The notes beneath the pieces are model-generated. The model saw nothing but the letters and a program-made list of their open reading frames with translations. It had not been told where the DNA came from and ran no database searches. From positions 3,144,114 to 3,208,113 of the forward strand of contig NC_030991.1 in the NCBI RefSeq assembly GCF_000149955.1: 64,000 nt of DNA. The letters run 5' to 3'. Position numbers and translations under genes: made by a program. Source of the DNA: Fusarium oxysporum f. sp. lycopersici 4287. Taxonomy: Eukaryota; Ascomycota; Sordariomycetes; Hypocreales; Nectriaceae. Shown piece by piece: positions 19,758 to 31,586 of the stretch (the stretch's first letter is position 1; each line of letters opens with the position of its first letter).

Positions 19758-20309
19758 GTGATGAAGGCGAAGCAGATGGTCCGAGAAGTGTGGGAATCGA
19801 ACTATCGTCACCTGCAGGTGGTCCGGAGTCCCGTGGACGACGAACCAGTTGCGAAGCGGCAGCGAAAGTACTACAACCCTTTTCAAGCGTACTGTGAGCG
19901 CACGCGGCCGGTTCTCGGATACGGTTTGGTGAAAGAGGAAGCGACTTTGTCTGACGACATCAATGAAGATACTAACGAGCTCGAATTATGGCAGTCGTCA
20001 TGGGAGGATGGAGATAACGATGTTAGAGATCCAATATCATACTGGCATGAGCGCAAACGTCGGTATCCTCGTCTTTCACGAATGGCACTGGACTTCCTTA
20101 CGATCCAGCCGATGTCAGCAGAGTGCGAGAGGATGTTTGCGGCGGCAGGGCGGATGGTGACGCCACTACGAAATCGACTGGACGCGGACATTATAGGAAT
20201 GTGTCAAGTGCTGCGATCGTGGTTACGGGCTGGGGTGATTGACGACCTCGACGTGTCACTACTTCCTACCGAGAATGGTAGTGGTGATAGGGCGGAAGAA
20301 GGATCCTAG
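19758..20309 (+). pseudogene. hAT-3 transposase, C-terminal part
   Basis: Just after the hAT-4 end the frame resumes with KAKQMVREVWESNYRHLQVV (compare KAKEMVQDLWEREYRDLEVD in hAT-1). It carries the dimerisation block RYPRLSRMALDFLTIQPMSA and ends at 20309. With 16658-17280 it represents one hAT-1-like gene with its centre missing. The right end of that element appears to lie near 20505 (GTGCACACCCTT), where pogo sequence begins. Confidence 0.75.
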
Positions 20310-20506
20310 GTAGAGGTGGGATGTGAAGAAAAGGGGATGGGAGAGTGGGAGTGAAATAGCTCGGCTTGGAGATCAACGACTTCAACCAGTGTCCATTCAA
20401 CTCAATTTGATGGATAGTTGATCAACGCCACTGGAGAGAGTGGTTGACCAGATCAACTCACCGCCACCGAGCCATTCAGTTGATTGAATTGAGTGGTGCA
20501 CACCCT

Positions 20507-21500
20507 TGCGCGGGACTGAGAGCCTTTGAGGACGGCCTTCCTCTTCGGATCGCTACTGCCGATAACCAAGGAATCCAAGCCTAGATTCTGGAATGGATTA
20601 TTGAATTTTATGATAAAGACGTTATATAACCACAAATCCCGCTTTGGTACCGCCCTCGTCAATGTTAACTGTGTGCTCAGGCTTGATCCAGCTATACTCG
20701 CGCTCTTGGATATCGAATTGCTAATTAATAGCCATTGGGGTAAAAGAATTGAATCTTGAGGCCTCCTGGTGATTCCCTATCTTCATGTTGATAACTGAAT
20801 GACGTTTCATGAGCCTGGCTATCTAGTGCGCACTAATAGCCCTTTCCCCGTCCTCGCCGTCTTAAGAGCGCAGCGACAGTGGTGCGAACTTGGCTGTGAG
20901 AAGGATCATAGCCCAAGGCGTCTTTCCGAAGTATCCAGGTAACTAATCTGGGTTCCTGAGACTTGGATAATATCTGGGCAGGATGGGTGACCTCAGACTT
21001 TGATGGTATACCTCTTAATCAGCCCCAAAGAGTCGGCTAAGGGATGTCATGCTTCTGGGCGGCTTGGCTATGAGAGAGGCCGTTATCTGTGATATCTAAT
21101 ATTTTTTTTAATAATGCCATCCTATGTATAAGTCGCTCGAGGCATTTACAAGGCGATTACGGAAGGCTGGTGTAGATAAAAGTCCTCTAAGTTTTGGGGA
21201 GGACTGTTCGTGGAGGAGGCATTGATAGAAATTTTATATTAGTACTATGCGCCCAAACCGCTTATATACTGTAAAAAGAAGTAGCATAATGCGAAACAGC
21301 ATGAAACTCTCAATAAGACACAGCTTGTTTTATGTGAATAAGTTCAATTTTGGCCATGCATCGTGCGAGTGAAATTGAGCATTTTGTATGGGGAAACTTT
21401 TTTTTTTGCTTATCGATAGAGGGGTCTTATCGGTGGAGGGGTATCGCATGGTATCCCTTGGGAGCCCAAGCGTCATAGGTGGTAAGATGAGGGAAAGGAT
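20507..21500 (-). pseudogene. Decayed pogo/Fot element, same family as the copy at 44-45 kb
   Basis: Nucleotide similarity to 44156-45415 is evident throughout, e.g. CGATCGCTACTGCC..ACCAAGGAATCCAA and GCCATTGGGGTAAAAGAATT. The frame is destroyed by many substitutions and indels. The terminal repeat region near 21388-21455 has TTTTGTATGGGGAAA and two GGTATC/GGGGTAT-type repeats, as at 45.34-45.41 kb. The hAT-3 right end truncates it on the left. Confidence 0.75.
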
Positions 21501-22780
21501 GCTGACGGGTGACCATATTTATAGGTGTAAGTCCATGGCAATCCCTCCTGGAGCGTCGCAAAGTGCAAATATAGAAGGCCATGGGTAGTTGTGCCTGTTG
21601 AAAAGTGGAACCATTGGTTGAAGCCGAGGTTGGAAACAGAGGCCTCTAATTAGCTCAAATTGACTCTCCCAACCCCCAGCTAGCTGCTCCAATGACAGAA
21701 GTTCAGAGGTTCAGGGTTCAGGTGCAGAATGAGGTTTGGTGGCGCATCGGACCTGTCCGTTGCCGCTTAGAACGCGACCTTTTAGGAAGCGAACGTCCCC
21801 CACTATGAACCGCGGGATCCGGCTCTTACTTTGTGCTCCATTGTTTAAGGTTTGTCGGTGTTAAAACCCGAGTTGGTTTGCCTAACCCCCTTCACCGACC
21901 CTCTCGGAAGCGGCAATCCATCTCACCCATAACCGCTTGCAGCACTTTGGCGAAAGTGACTAGGATCCCTGGAAAGATGCCCGGAAAGAACCGTCTCAAT
22001 ACACCACAGTATAGTTGCTTCTCTTAGAGGAACGGTCGCTAATAACTCTAGCTCACTGACTATTGATAAAACTGCTTTACAGTAAGCCTTACCGGCGTGA
22101 TCTATCTATCACTTAGGAACTATAATCGCCATACTTTTCTCTTCGCTTTAGACCTTCTATATATCGCATTGAGCTTTAAAGGTATCCTGGGTACCTGGTC
22201 ATATTAGCAAGATCGGCATATCGGCAAGACCGGGCATACCGGCAAGACCTGCAACTATGTTAAGTTATAGGCAAGCATTCAGGTTTTCGGCTGCATTAGA
22301 GCCGCAAATAACATGTCTTATATATACAGTTCAAATATTTACTATAATGCCTCTGTAGTTGCCTATAGCAAACTTCTAGCTTAACGACTTGTAACAGGTA
22401 GTGTTTCCTAAGGAATAACTGAGTTTACATGAGGAGTGTGTGGGATTGTAAGTCATGTATGAGACACTAATTCCTTCTCTGTCTTAATGATTAAGGATTG
22501 TCTCAGAACCTTTAAGGCTTACATTTAAGTCTTAAACGTTAAACTTGGCCTGCATTCATCAAGTCTCTGCCTAAACGCATCCACCTTCCTTATTTGGTGT
22601 TCCGTATTCTAGTCTCATTCCTGGCTAATCAATAATGGGATTAACGTTAAAGGTTAAACTCTATTGCCCCTGAACCCTGGCCAACGGTGCTGTCTTGTGA
22701 CCCGACTAGAAGGAAGGTGATGAAATGTCGGACCGAGAGATCCAGGGCCACCTTCGAAGGTTTCAAGTTCGTTGCACACA
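21501..22780. other. 1.3-kb stretch without a recognisable gene
   Basis: No credible coding frame. Around 22200-22250 a short degenerate tandem of GGCAAGACCGG/GGCATATCGG units is visible. The rest shows nothing I can identify. It may contain regulatory DNA of the transcription factor at 23433. Confidence 0.45.
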
Positions 22781-22996
22781 CAGTGGGATGCAAAAAGTAT
22801 TCGCAGGTGTGTAGGTAGGTTTGTTGCTCGGAAGCTAGTTAGGGGTAGCTTGTCAGGTCCTCAGTACCCTATATTACACCGAGACCAGCGGGATAACCTA
22901 GTCTCAAGTACATAAGCTAAGGTAAGCTACTAACTAGCGCAGCTAACACAACTTACACACCTGCGAATACTTTTTGCCCCCCCCCCCCCCCAACTG
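22781..22996. mobile_element. mimp, 216 bp, copy B, upstream of the transcription factor
   Basis: It shares length, terminal repeats and interior (GCTAGTTAGGGGTAGCTTGT) with the mimp at 12105-12320. The right end is altered: the expected GCATCCCACTG is replaced by a run of about 15 C followed by AACTG. The left flank is CA rather than TA. Its right border is 436 bp before the ATG at 23433. Confidence 0.9.
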
Positions 22997-23432
22997 TACA
23001 ACAGCAACATAGATCTAAACAGAAAAAAAGCGTTTCTATGTTATTAATGCATGTAAACAAGCAGTTAGAATATACAAGACGAGGAATTCTGATTGTGGTC
23101 TTAAAAACCTAGTGCTGATTCGCCCTGGAGTGCAGGCCAGTGTGAGGCCACCACAACGCCTCGTATTCAATATCATTGAACACTTGCCGCCCAAATTACC
23201 GAACCGTGCCTCGGCAGCAAAGGTCAAAGTTTTGCTAAAAGAAACTATGTAGGGCAGCCGGGCCGTCCGTTCCGTCTATCCGTTCTCGGCCTCGGGTGGC
23301 CGCGTCGTAACTCTGTCCGGCCGTGCCGTTTTGAATCCTCAATATGCCCAACAGTCCTTCGATTCCGGTCCTCAACTCTATCGCGACGTTCCTGAATTGC
23401 ACGCTGTACCTCCTCCCTCTCACAGCGTCCTA

Positions 23433-26274
23433 ATGGATTTCACAAACTTCGACGATTTTGCGTTTGCTTACTATGGTCTTCCTGTCCGGGCTTCTCTCGT
23501 TTCCCTAGTAGATCACACCCACACGTTCCAATCTCCCACTGCGCTTCCCCAGCACCAGGCCATTTCTGGCCTTGCACATAGCGGTCTGCCGTTCGGCACC
23601 TTGCCTACGGGCAACCGCAACCAGAGCATGGAAGGCTCCAAGGCCCACCCAGATCGGACATCTCCCGCATCCGAGGCCCCCGAAGACCCGACTACCGATG
23701 AGTTTGGTTTGGCTTCCCGTAGCCGTGCGGGTGGCATAGATCCAGGTGGTAAACCTAAGGAGGATAAAGCCGATGCCACACCTGCGTGGAGTGAACTTAA
23801 GACAAAGGCTGGTAAGGAAAGAAAACGCCTCCCGCTTGCTTGCGTTGCATGTCGCCGAAAGAAGAGCCGTTGCTCAGGCGAGAAACCCGCCTGCGAGCAC
23901 TGTCTACGCTCATATATCCCATGTGTCTATAAGGTTACGACTCGGAAAGCTGCGCCTCGGACAAATTGCATGGCTATGCTCGATAAGCGACCGAAGCGCA
24001 TGGAAGAACGCGTCATCGAGGCCATATCCAAATCGGATCAGGAAGTCGCGTCATCCGTAACTCGCCCCGTGGTCAAACCGGCGATACCAGGAACTGTACC
24101 TTCCAGTCAGCCAACCAAGAAGCGCGGCGCCGAGGAAGCATTCGGGCCTGATCTGGAAGCTTGGGCGAAGGCGCCTTCGGAGCCAAAGACTGAGGGCGAT
24201 GATGGGTCCAGTAGCTTACAAGTCCAGGAAGGGGAGGAGAATAAGCTGCAACACGAAGGCACCGACGCACTCCCCTCCAAGGAGATACAGGAGCATCTGG
24301 CAGAGGTGTTTTTCGACAACATCTATGGTCAATCTTACCATCTTCTACACAAGCCAAGCTATATGCGAAAGCTAAAGTGAGTTCTTTTTGGGTTGAATCT
24401 CACGTATCCTGCTGACTGTCAACAGAAATGGCACACTACCTCCGGTGCTTGTTCTCACAGTGTGCGCTGTAGCTGCTCGTTTTACCTCAAGCCCTCTAGT
24501 GAGTTCTTCAGGGCCTGAATTCTTACGCGGTGAAGAATGGGCATCACACGCTCGAGATATTTGCACCAGACGATACGAATGGCCAAACCTCACCATCCTG
24601 ACATGTCTTCTCATTTTGGGCCTTCATGAATTTGGAACGTGCCAGGGCGGCCGTAGCTGGGCCCTGGGTGGACAAGCTATCCGAATGGCTTTCGCTCTCC
24701 AGTTACATAAAGACTTGGAATACGATCCCTTGGACCGTAATGGCACCAAAACACAGCTCAGCTTCATTGATCGAGAGATTCGGCGACGCATAATGTGGGC
24801 CTGCTTTCTCATGGATCGCTTCAACTCTTCTGGGACAGATCGACCCATGTTCGTCAGGGAGGATACAATTCAGATTCCTCTGCCGGTAAAGGAAAAGTAT
24901 TTCCAATTCGGCCTGCCTGCGCCCACCGAGATGTTGGATGGTCGAGTACCTCATCCGCCGTCGCCCAACGACGGACAAATCGCTGATGTACGAGAGAACA
25001 TGGGAGTTGCGGCTTTCCTGATTCGAGCCATTACCTTATGGGGACGGATCACCACCTACCTGAGCCAAGGGTGTAAGGATCTAGACCCCAATCCATTATG
25101 GGAAGACGAGTCTCACCACATGAAGCATCTCAATGATGCTGTAAACCTTGAAGCTAGTCTGCCCTTGTCACTTAAGTACTCTGCAGAGAACCTCGAGGTC
25201 CACAAGACAGAGAACACGCCAAGCCAGTTTCTTTTCATGCATATCTGCCTGCAGCATAACATTCTCTTAGTGAGTCGAGCTGCTATGTCAGCACGAAAGC
25301 AACATGGTGTACATGATGATTTCTTCTTTGAAGCAAGCAAGAGGACCTTCAACGCTGCGAACCGAATATCCGAGCTCCTTCGTGAGGCTGAACAGTCGGG
25401 ATGCTTTGTTTCGGCTCCGTTTGCTGGATACTGCGCCTTTTCCTCGGCAACAGTTCACAGCGTGGGTATTATCTCCCGCAATCCATCCATGAAGCTAGCA
25501 GCCCAGGCCAATTTGACCACCAATGTCAAGTATCTTCACAAAATGAAGAAGTATTGGGGCATGTTTCACTGGATGGTGGAGAACGTTCGCACTCAGTATC
25601 AAAATGTCTTGGACGCTATGAGAGCTGGTGCGAATGTCGAAGAACGAGCCACACAGCTTTCTTTCCTTCAATACGGAGACTGGTTTAACCGTTACCCTCG
25701 CGGTCTTTCTCACGCTGAGTTTATGGACCCTGCCACTCACAAACGAAAGGATTCAGGAGCAGACGGCGTCCTCGAAGCGAATCCCGAACTGCGATCAGTG
25801 GAGGAATACTTCACGCTTCCAACACCGCAAAGGGTTGAGAATAAGGATACTATCAGCGCGGCAGCGCCGAAACGAAAGCAAAACGCCAAGAAACAGACTG
25901 ACATGCCAGCACAGTCTGACCGGAATCTCGATTGGTTGCAGAGTACAGATGCAGACGCAGTCTCCCAGGAACGCAAGCTCTCAGGTGGTTTGGGATTGCA
26001 AATTACAGGTTCAGCAGGCTTCAACCCTCTCACAGCATCAAACCAGCAGAGCCCGGATTTTAGCACCACCATGTTACCTATGAGCCCGGTTAATATGACT
26101 TCATTTGCTCACCATGCACATACGCCCACCTTTTTCCCACCGCAGCCGTTTGCAATGAACTTTGGGCAGGGCTCGAATGGGAACATCGACCCGCTTGATC
26201 GTCAATTTATCTATGGCGGATACTCAATGGATGCTAGTACCAGTCTGGGTGATGGCCATACTTGGGCATTGTAG
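23433..26274 (+). CDS. Zn2Cys6 transcription factor, FarB/CTF1-beta-like (930 aa)
   Basis: Exons are 23433-24376 and 24426-26274, with a 49-nt GT-AG intron. They total 931 codons. The start MDFTNFDDFAFAYYGLP was chosen as the first in-frame ATG. A Zn2Cys6 binuclear cluster lies at residues 137-164 (C-x2-C-x6-C-x6-C-x2-C-x6-C). It is followed by VYKVTTRKAAPRTNCMAMLD, a linker I associate with the cutinase/fatty-acid regulators CTF1-beta and FarB. The fungal-specific regulatory domain spans roughly residues 310-560 (GGRSWALGGQAIRMAFALQL, RRIMWACFLMDRF). It should act in the nucleus on lipid- or cutin-responsive promoters; this is inferred from the family. A mimp lies 0.44 kb upstream. The stop codon abuts transposon-like palindromes. 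Confidence 0.85.
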
Positions 26275-26376
26275 AGGGAGCTCTACCCACTCTACCCGGT
26301 TGGGTAGAGGAGGTATCTCTTCTACTCTACCCGGGTAGAGTGGCTGGGGTGATCCGGTGAGCTTTATGCAGGTCGG
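26275..26376. repeat. Palindromic CTCTACCCGGGTAGAG cluster after the transcription factor
   Basis: Between 26278 and 26342 the motif CTCTACCC and its inverse GGGTAGAG recur several times, including a palindromic CTCTACCCGGGTAGAG. The cluster starts within a few bases of the transcription-factor stop codon. It probably is the terminal or subterminal region of the hAT fragment that follows. Confidence 0.55.
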
Positions 26377-26736
26377 TCAGCTGCTGGGTATCATGTGAAC
26401 AATATTGAACGGGACAAGTGCATGCTTTCGGAGATGATCTGCTGCGGAAGACGTGGCTTGCACCAAGAACTCCGCTGCGCCTTTCATGTCACATCGATTG
26501 CAGCACCAGATATGGCCAATCGGTTGATCTTGATAGTTCAGTTCGACAAGGAAGGTCCCGTGCGACCTAATCCAGCTCTTCCTGCCCTTTGCACCTTTTC
26601 GAGCCAGCGAATCTTCTTGGACGAAGCGACAGTTCTTCCAGGTGATCTTGGGCAGTTCTTCAATAATCGGGTTAGGAGGTAAAGCTGCAACGACTGCCTT
26701 TTCCAACTGCTTGGCAACCGTCTTCGGCTGAGACAA
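26377..26736 (-). pseudogene. BED-finger N-terminal fragment of a hAT transposase
   Basis: The minus-strand frame (ATG 26736) encodes a Lys/Pro-rich start, then WIRSHGTFLVELNYQDQPIG and a BED-type finger (WCCNRCD..ADHLRKHA). It stops at 26377. The remainder of a transposase is missing. The upstream side is cut by the non-LTR element starting at about 26737. Confidence 0.55.
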
Positions 26737-27790
26737 TCGTATGTATGTATGTGTATTTTTCGTCCGGGGGGCCGTAGGCCCCGAAAAGTCTCCTACTGGA
26801 GCACAGGACGTGCTGGGCTAAACTATCTAAACTCGCTGCCGTGCTGATCCTCGCTCAGGTCATCTGCAAGGCCTTTGCGTCGGAGCCGTTATACATGCTC
26901 GAGCTTTTTCTCTACTCATTCCCCCAAAAGGCACCTTTCTACCCGCAGCTAGCCTTACAGTAGTTGTCGGTGAAGCACGTCCCATTGGACATCAATACAG
27001 TTGATCTTAGCAGAGCTTCCCTCCAGCAGCGTCTCCCATCTAGTTCATCCAGCATATCATCGGCACAAAGGCGCATTTACTTTCAAGAGGTCATCCCGTC
27101 AGCGGGATCTATTCCTCTCCAGCCTAGAATTCTCTTGCACAGATAGATCAAGTGGCTTTCCATACCCTGAGGCAGGAAGTCCATGAACCCCTAAGATCTC
27201 CAGTAGCTGCAACCCTAGAACCGTGCATCCTTGGGGAAAACCCTTGCAGGAGAAAACCCCAAGGCGGCTAGAACGCTGCTCTGTGGACGAGGTAGTCGCC
27301 TCATTCCACGGTCTCCAGGTAAGCTCTGTACCGTTTCGACCCAGCGGTTTTGTCTAGTGGTCTCAGCCAGTGCGACAGATTGTCGAAGCCAGGTTGTGTT
27401 CCAGGCAGCAGCCGAGGCTGCAAAGAGGGCAGCGAGCCATGTAGGGCAGCCGAAGCTGCAGAAGTCGGTCGTACGGGAAGTCGAGGGGCACAGAGGCCGG
27501 AATGTCGCAGGCTCGCGAAGCTGAAATGTCGAGGTATGAAGAAGCCAGAAATGCCACATATAAAATAGAGCCCGGAGGCGATGCCAAGAGCTCGCGAAAC
27601 TCAGTGTCGTTGAGGACACTCATCACGAAGAAAGGTCAACTCTCTGAATCCCTTTCTTCCAGCGACTGTTAGGGTCCCGCTAGTCCCGCAGCTGCTTTTG
27701 TTGCCATTTTGGCCTGTAAAAATTTTCTGCCCTAGCAGAACGCTAACAGCGGGTGCCAAGGCAAAATATTTCACAGGAGAGAGTTGTGGG
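26737..27790 (-). mobile_element. Non-LTR (LINE-like) element, longer divergent relative of the SINE-like family
   Basis: Read on the minus strand it begins CTCTCCTGTGAAATATTTTG near 27790. A conserved block follows (GGCACCCGCTGTTAGCG..GGGACCCTAACAG). It ends with GTCTCCTACTGGAGCACAGG-type sequence (inverted), TTTTTCGTCCGG and a (CATA)n tail at about 26742-26755. The 5' third matches 41313-41834, and the 3' end resembles both SINE-like copies. Possible ORF1 start MSVLNDTEFRELLASPPGS (about 27623) is soon lost in frameshifts. No target duplication was found. Confidence 0.65.
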
Positions 27791-28974
27791 CTTGGTTTTA
27801 CCATAAAAGATTGGCGAAGTAGGGTGATGGCAGGAAGCCTTTGAGTTGATAGACCTGACAGCTGATGCTGGCATCGCGCGCCTTACCTCGATGGCAGGAA
27901 GCCAAAGGAAGCGCTGGAAGCGTTGAGAAGAAGCTGAGATCGGTGTTTGTGTTATTAGGGTCCGACCGGCGGTGTAGGCTGAGGGGGGTTCTTTATATAT
28001 GGAATGTATGTATGGATGCACATTCGGCCAGGTGGAATCGACATCGATTGCGCGGTGGCGCCAAGTTGGTATCGAAGCACAGCTCAGTTGGTAACCAGGC
28101 TGGGGTATCAAATACCGGTATGCTTCTGCACCGAGTAAGCGATCGTACTCTCTGTTAAACTTCACGACTCCATCATCGATGCCCAATGCTCTGTCATTTT
28201 GTGGAGGTCCGATAACTTGCGCCCCAGAGAACCGCATTAATATTTTCGTTCGCCTCTAAGATATTGGAGCCCTCCTGCTTCCAAAGAAGTGCCTGTTCCT
28301 GTTGGAGGTCTAGAAATGGTGGCAATGGCCCGCATCATGCGCATCGTCCCTTTGGGCTTTGTCAGTTAGGACTCTGAGTTTGTTTTGTTCTTGATGCGAA
28401 GCACGCCAGCCCGGAACTGGGCCAACTGTTGACTACTTTTCTCAAAGGCCTGAAGAAGGGCCTACTGACATCAGCCCCGTTGCCTGCGCATCAGGTTAGC
28501 CAAGAAGTCATCCTACTCCTAGCATGTACGATGAGCTGCTAGAAATAGCCACCCACCTTTCAAAAACACGCACTCTCGGCGAAACAATATAGGGTCCCAT
28601 TCGCGATGTGCTTTTGTTGGAAGTACCAAGGTTTCCCCTCACATCATGATCAAAGTTAATTCAGCCGAAGGCTGACTCTACATTAATTCATAAGTTTTCC
28701 CGAGTAATGAGGGTTTGGTGCAGACAGGGATAAATAAGTTTCTCGGAATCTGATTGGTCCAGATTTTGTATGGCCAGCCGCGAAAGAACGCGCAACTGGC
28801 TGATGGCACCAAAAGAGTGGGGCCAATCGGTGCTGGCCCCTGAAAGGCTCACGCGGAGTGCCGGCAGCTTGCGTCCATTTGGAATTGTTTGTTTACTCAG
28901 TACTGTGCCAGTACCACGCGTTCAATTCATCTCCCCAATTCGACAGGTCTCGATATGGCCTCGTTGATTGAGTA
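27791..28974. other. Intergenic sequence and probable 5' region of the Helitron
   Basis: No convincing gene. A 165-codon minus-strand frame (28237-27743) has no recognisable domain and runs into the non-LTR 5' end. The Helitron 5' terminus should lie between about 28250 and 28974, but I could not fix it from sequence alone. Confidence 0.35.
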
Positions 28975-31586
28975 ATGGATATCGGTCTCAACCCCGAAGA
29001 GCTCTCTACTGATTTACTCTTCGTTGTTTGTGCTCGTTGTGGGGAGGAGAGACCGGAGAGTGCCTTCAGAGCAAAGAGGCAGTCTGCTGGGCAAACTAAG
29101 CAATGCATAGACTGCCGTAACCAGCGCGTTTCTCATGTAAGTTCTGCCTTCCTCGTCTATAAGTCTCTTAACCCTCATCAAATGAAGCATTCTAGATCCA
29201 AAGTCGTGCTCCAGACGCTGCGGAACATTGCACTTCGTCCATCCTCACCTGGCAGACCTGCCACGAAGAGAACCGAAGGAGATGCTGGCCTATCGCCTCC
29301 CAACGAGAGATCCGGAACCCAGCCTACATCGCCAGAGAAGCTACGGCAACTTCATACAGCTAGGAGTTTATTCGGAGAGTCAATTAGCCAGCCGCACGTA
29401 GTGCTAGGGACGCCAATTCCACCAACCCAACAAAGCTCGCGGCTCTTCCGGGCTCTAGCTCCGTCACCGCCTGTGCAGCCAACGACCCATCCACTCGTCT
29501 CACATTCTGATCCATCTACTCTTCGAAGCAGCACACCTGGTGTGGATTACCCTTACTTGGCCACCAGGTTCCACAAGGGGGGGAAGGACTCGCAAGATGA
29601 TTCCTTGAAGGCTGGGGCGAGGGCCAAGCTGGCTGTTATCCAGCGCGACCATCGTTCACGACGCCGTGCAGGGGAGACTGTGTCACTGACTCCCACAATA
29701 TCTCAACTTGGCTTCTTGGAAGATTTTGAGGGTCCTGGAGAAGGTATCCTTGTTCTGTGGCCCCAGTAGTTTGTTCAGGCTAAACCACGGAACGTAGATG
29801 GGAGTCAAGATCAACTACGACCGAGTGGGTTTCTAGATGGGGATGGGATAATCAAGGAAGGGGATGACAGGGGACAGTTCTCTGAATCTGATATTGACGC
29901 CGATGACTATTTCAACTTGCTGCTTTCACCTGATCGACCACGGAGGTACCTCAAACAATTAGGGGTAGAGTCTGATTCCGATCTAGGGGACGAAGACGAG
30001 AACGACGATAATGATTGCGTGGATGGAAGCCCTCTTCGCCATCGCTTGCGGCAGCCTTCCGCACAGCTAAGGCGTGGTCGCCGTGGTCCTGCCCCTGGTA
30101 CAGGAGGGCGGCCAAGAAAATCTCGAAGGCAAACTCGATCGTCGATGCCGCCACGGCGTATTCGGAGTCCAGTGATAATTCCACCTGAAGAATCGGCGGT
30201 CTTTCATGCGCAAGATCCGGTGTGGAATGGCGACCTTGAGGCTTGCGCCTTGACTGGTCGCGATAAGGCAATCCTCCGCGAGTTCTGGACAAAGCTGGAC
30301 AATGACCAAATGCAGTTTTGCGGTCGATGCCGGGAGTGTTGGTTCCAGATGAAGATCGATTGCGATGGCATTTGTGCGCGTTGTTATCGAAAAGATGAGA
30401 AACGCCACCCCGACGAGCCGTACTTCTTCTCTGCGGATAATCAGCTCGACTTTGGCCCTGTACCGGCCCGGTTGCCCCAGCTTACGCCTACCGAAGAGTC
30501 TTTGATTGCTCGTGTTCACGTCCACGTGAACATTATGCTTGTGCGAGGGCAGCAGTACAAGTATCGGGGGCACGTAGTTCACTTTCTCCGTGAGGTTGGC
30601 TTAGTGTACAACCAGCTCCCGCTTCTGCCGCAGGAGTTGAACATTGTATTACTACGTCCTGCCAATACGTCGTCCCACGCAATTCTTAGTCGGCAATTCA
30701 CCCGCCAGTTCCGTGTCCGCCGCCAGCCGGTTGTCATATGGCTAGACTACCTCCGGCGCCATCATCCTGGGTATCGATGCGTCGTCATCGACGAAGAGAG
30801 GCTAAATCAATTGCCCCAAGATGGCAATGTCCTGGATGCCATCCCCCAGAGTCAGGTGGAGGCTGCGGATGTTGGACCCGAGGAAGATCAGGAGGCAGAG
30901 CTGGACCTGGAGGACGAGGCTGCAGTGCCAGACATGTTGGCAAAGGACACGGAGCTCGATGCTCTGCGGTCTATTCTCGCCGGAGAGTCGGAAGCTGATT
31001 CAGAGCTTTCCACAAGCTTCCAGGCGCAGGCGCAACACGAGCTGCAGCTCCCGAATATACGACACACACCCATTAATGAGTTCAATCGCTCTCATGCCCT
31101 ACTCTCCTTGGCGTTTCCCTGCCTCTTTCCTGACGGTAGAGCCGACTTTGTTGAACCTCGATTGCGCTCCATTGATTACAAGGATTACGTCGAGCACGCG
31201 ATGCGCTGGCACGACGGGCGTTTTGCACGCCACCCGACCTTCCGCTTCGTCGCCTTCAACACGCTAATGCGGTCACAAGCACGTTCGCGGTCCAGATTCT
31301 TCGTGAAGCAACATGATGGGAGACAGCAGCCGCTGACGCGAGAGCAACTTATTCAGGCGCTGGAACACAGCGAGGACCCCGAGGCGCAGGCGCTGATCAA
31401 CTCGATCACAAGGCATGCGGTGTCTATTCGCGGTACGCGTCCATTCTGGAACAAAAAGAGGCAGGACCTCGAGGCCTATGCCTATAACCTTGGTTGTCCT
31501 GGTGCATTCATCACGTTTAGCCCGGCAGATTTACACTGGCGGAGTCTCTACCAGCACATGCCCCAGTATGACGACTGGCTAGCCGC

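Noticed and set aside
27743..28237. 165-codon minus-strand frame
   Set aside because: No domain, atypical composition, and its last third lies in the 5' end of a non-LTR element; not supported as a gene.
29139..29194. Possible GT-AG intron in the Helitron 5' part (GTAAGT..CTAG)
   Set aside because: Splicing leads into a frame that stops soon, while the unspliced frame continues in phase with the main Helitron frame apart from one TAG.
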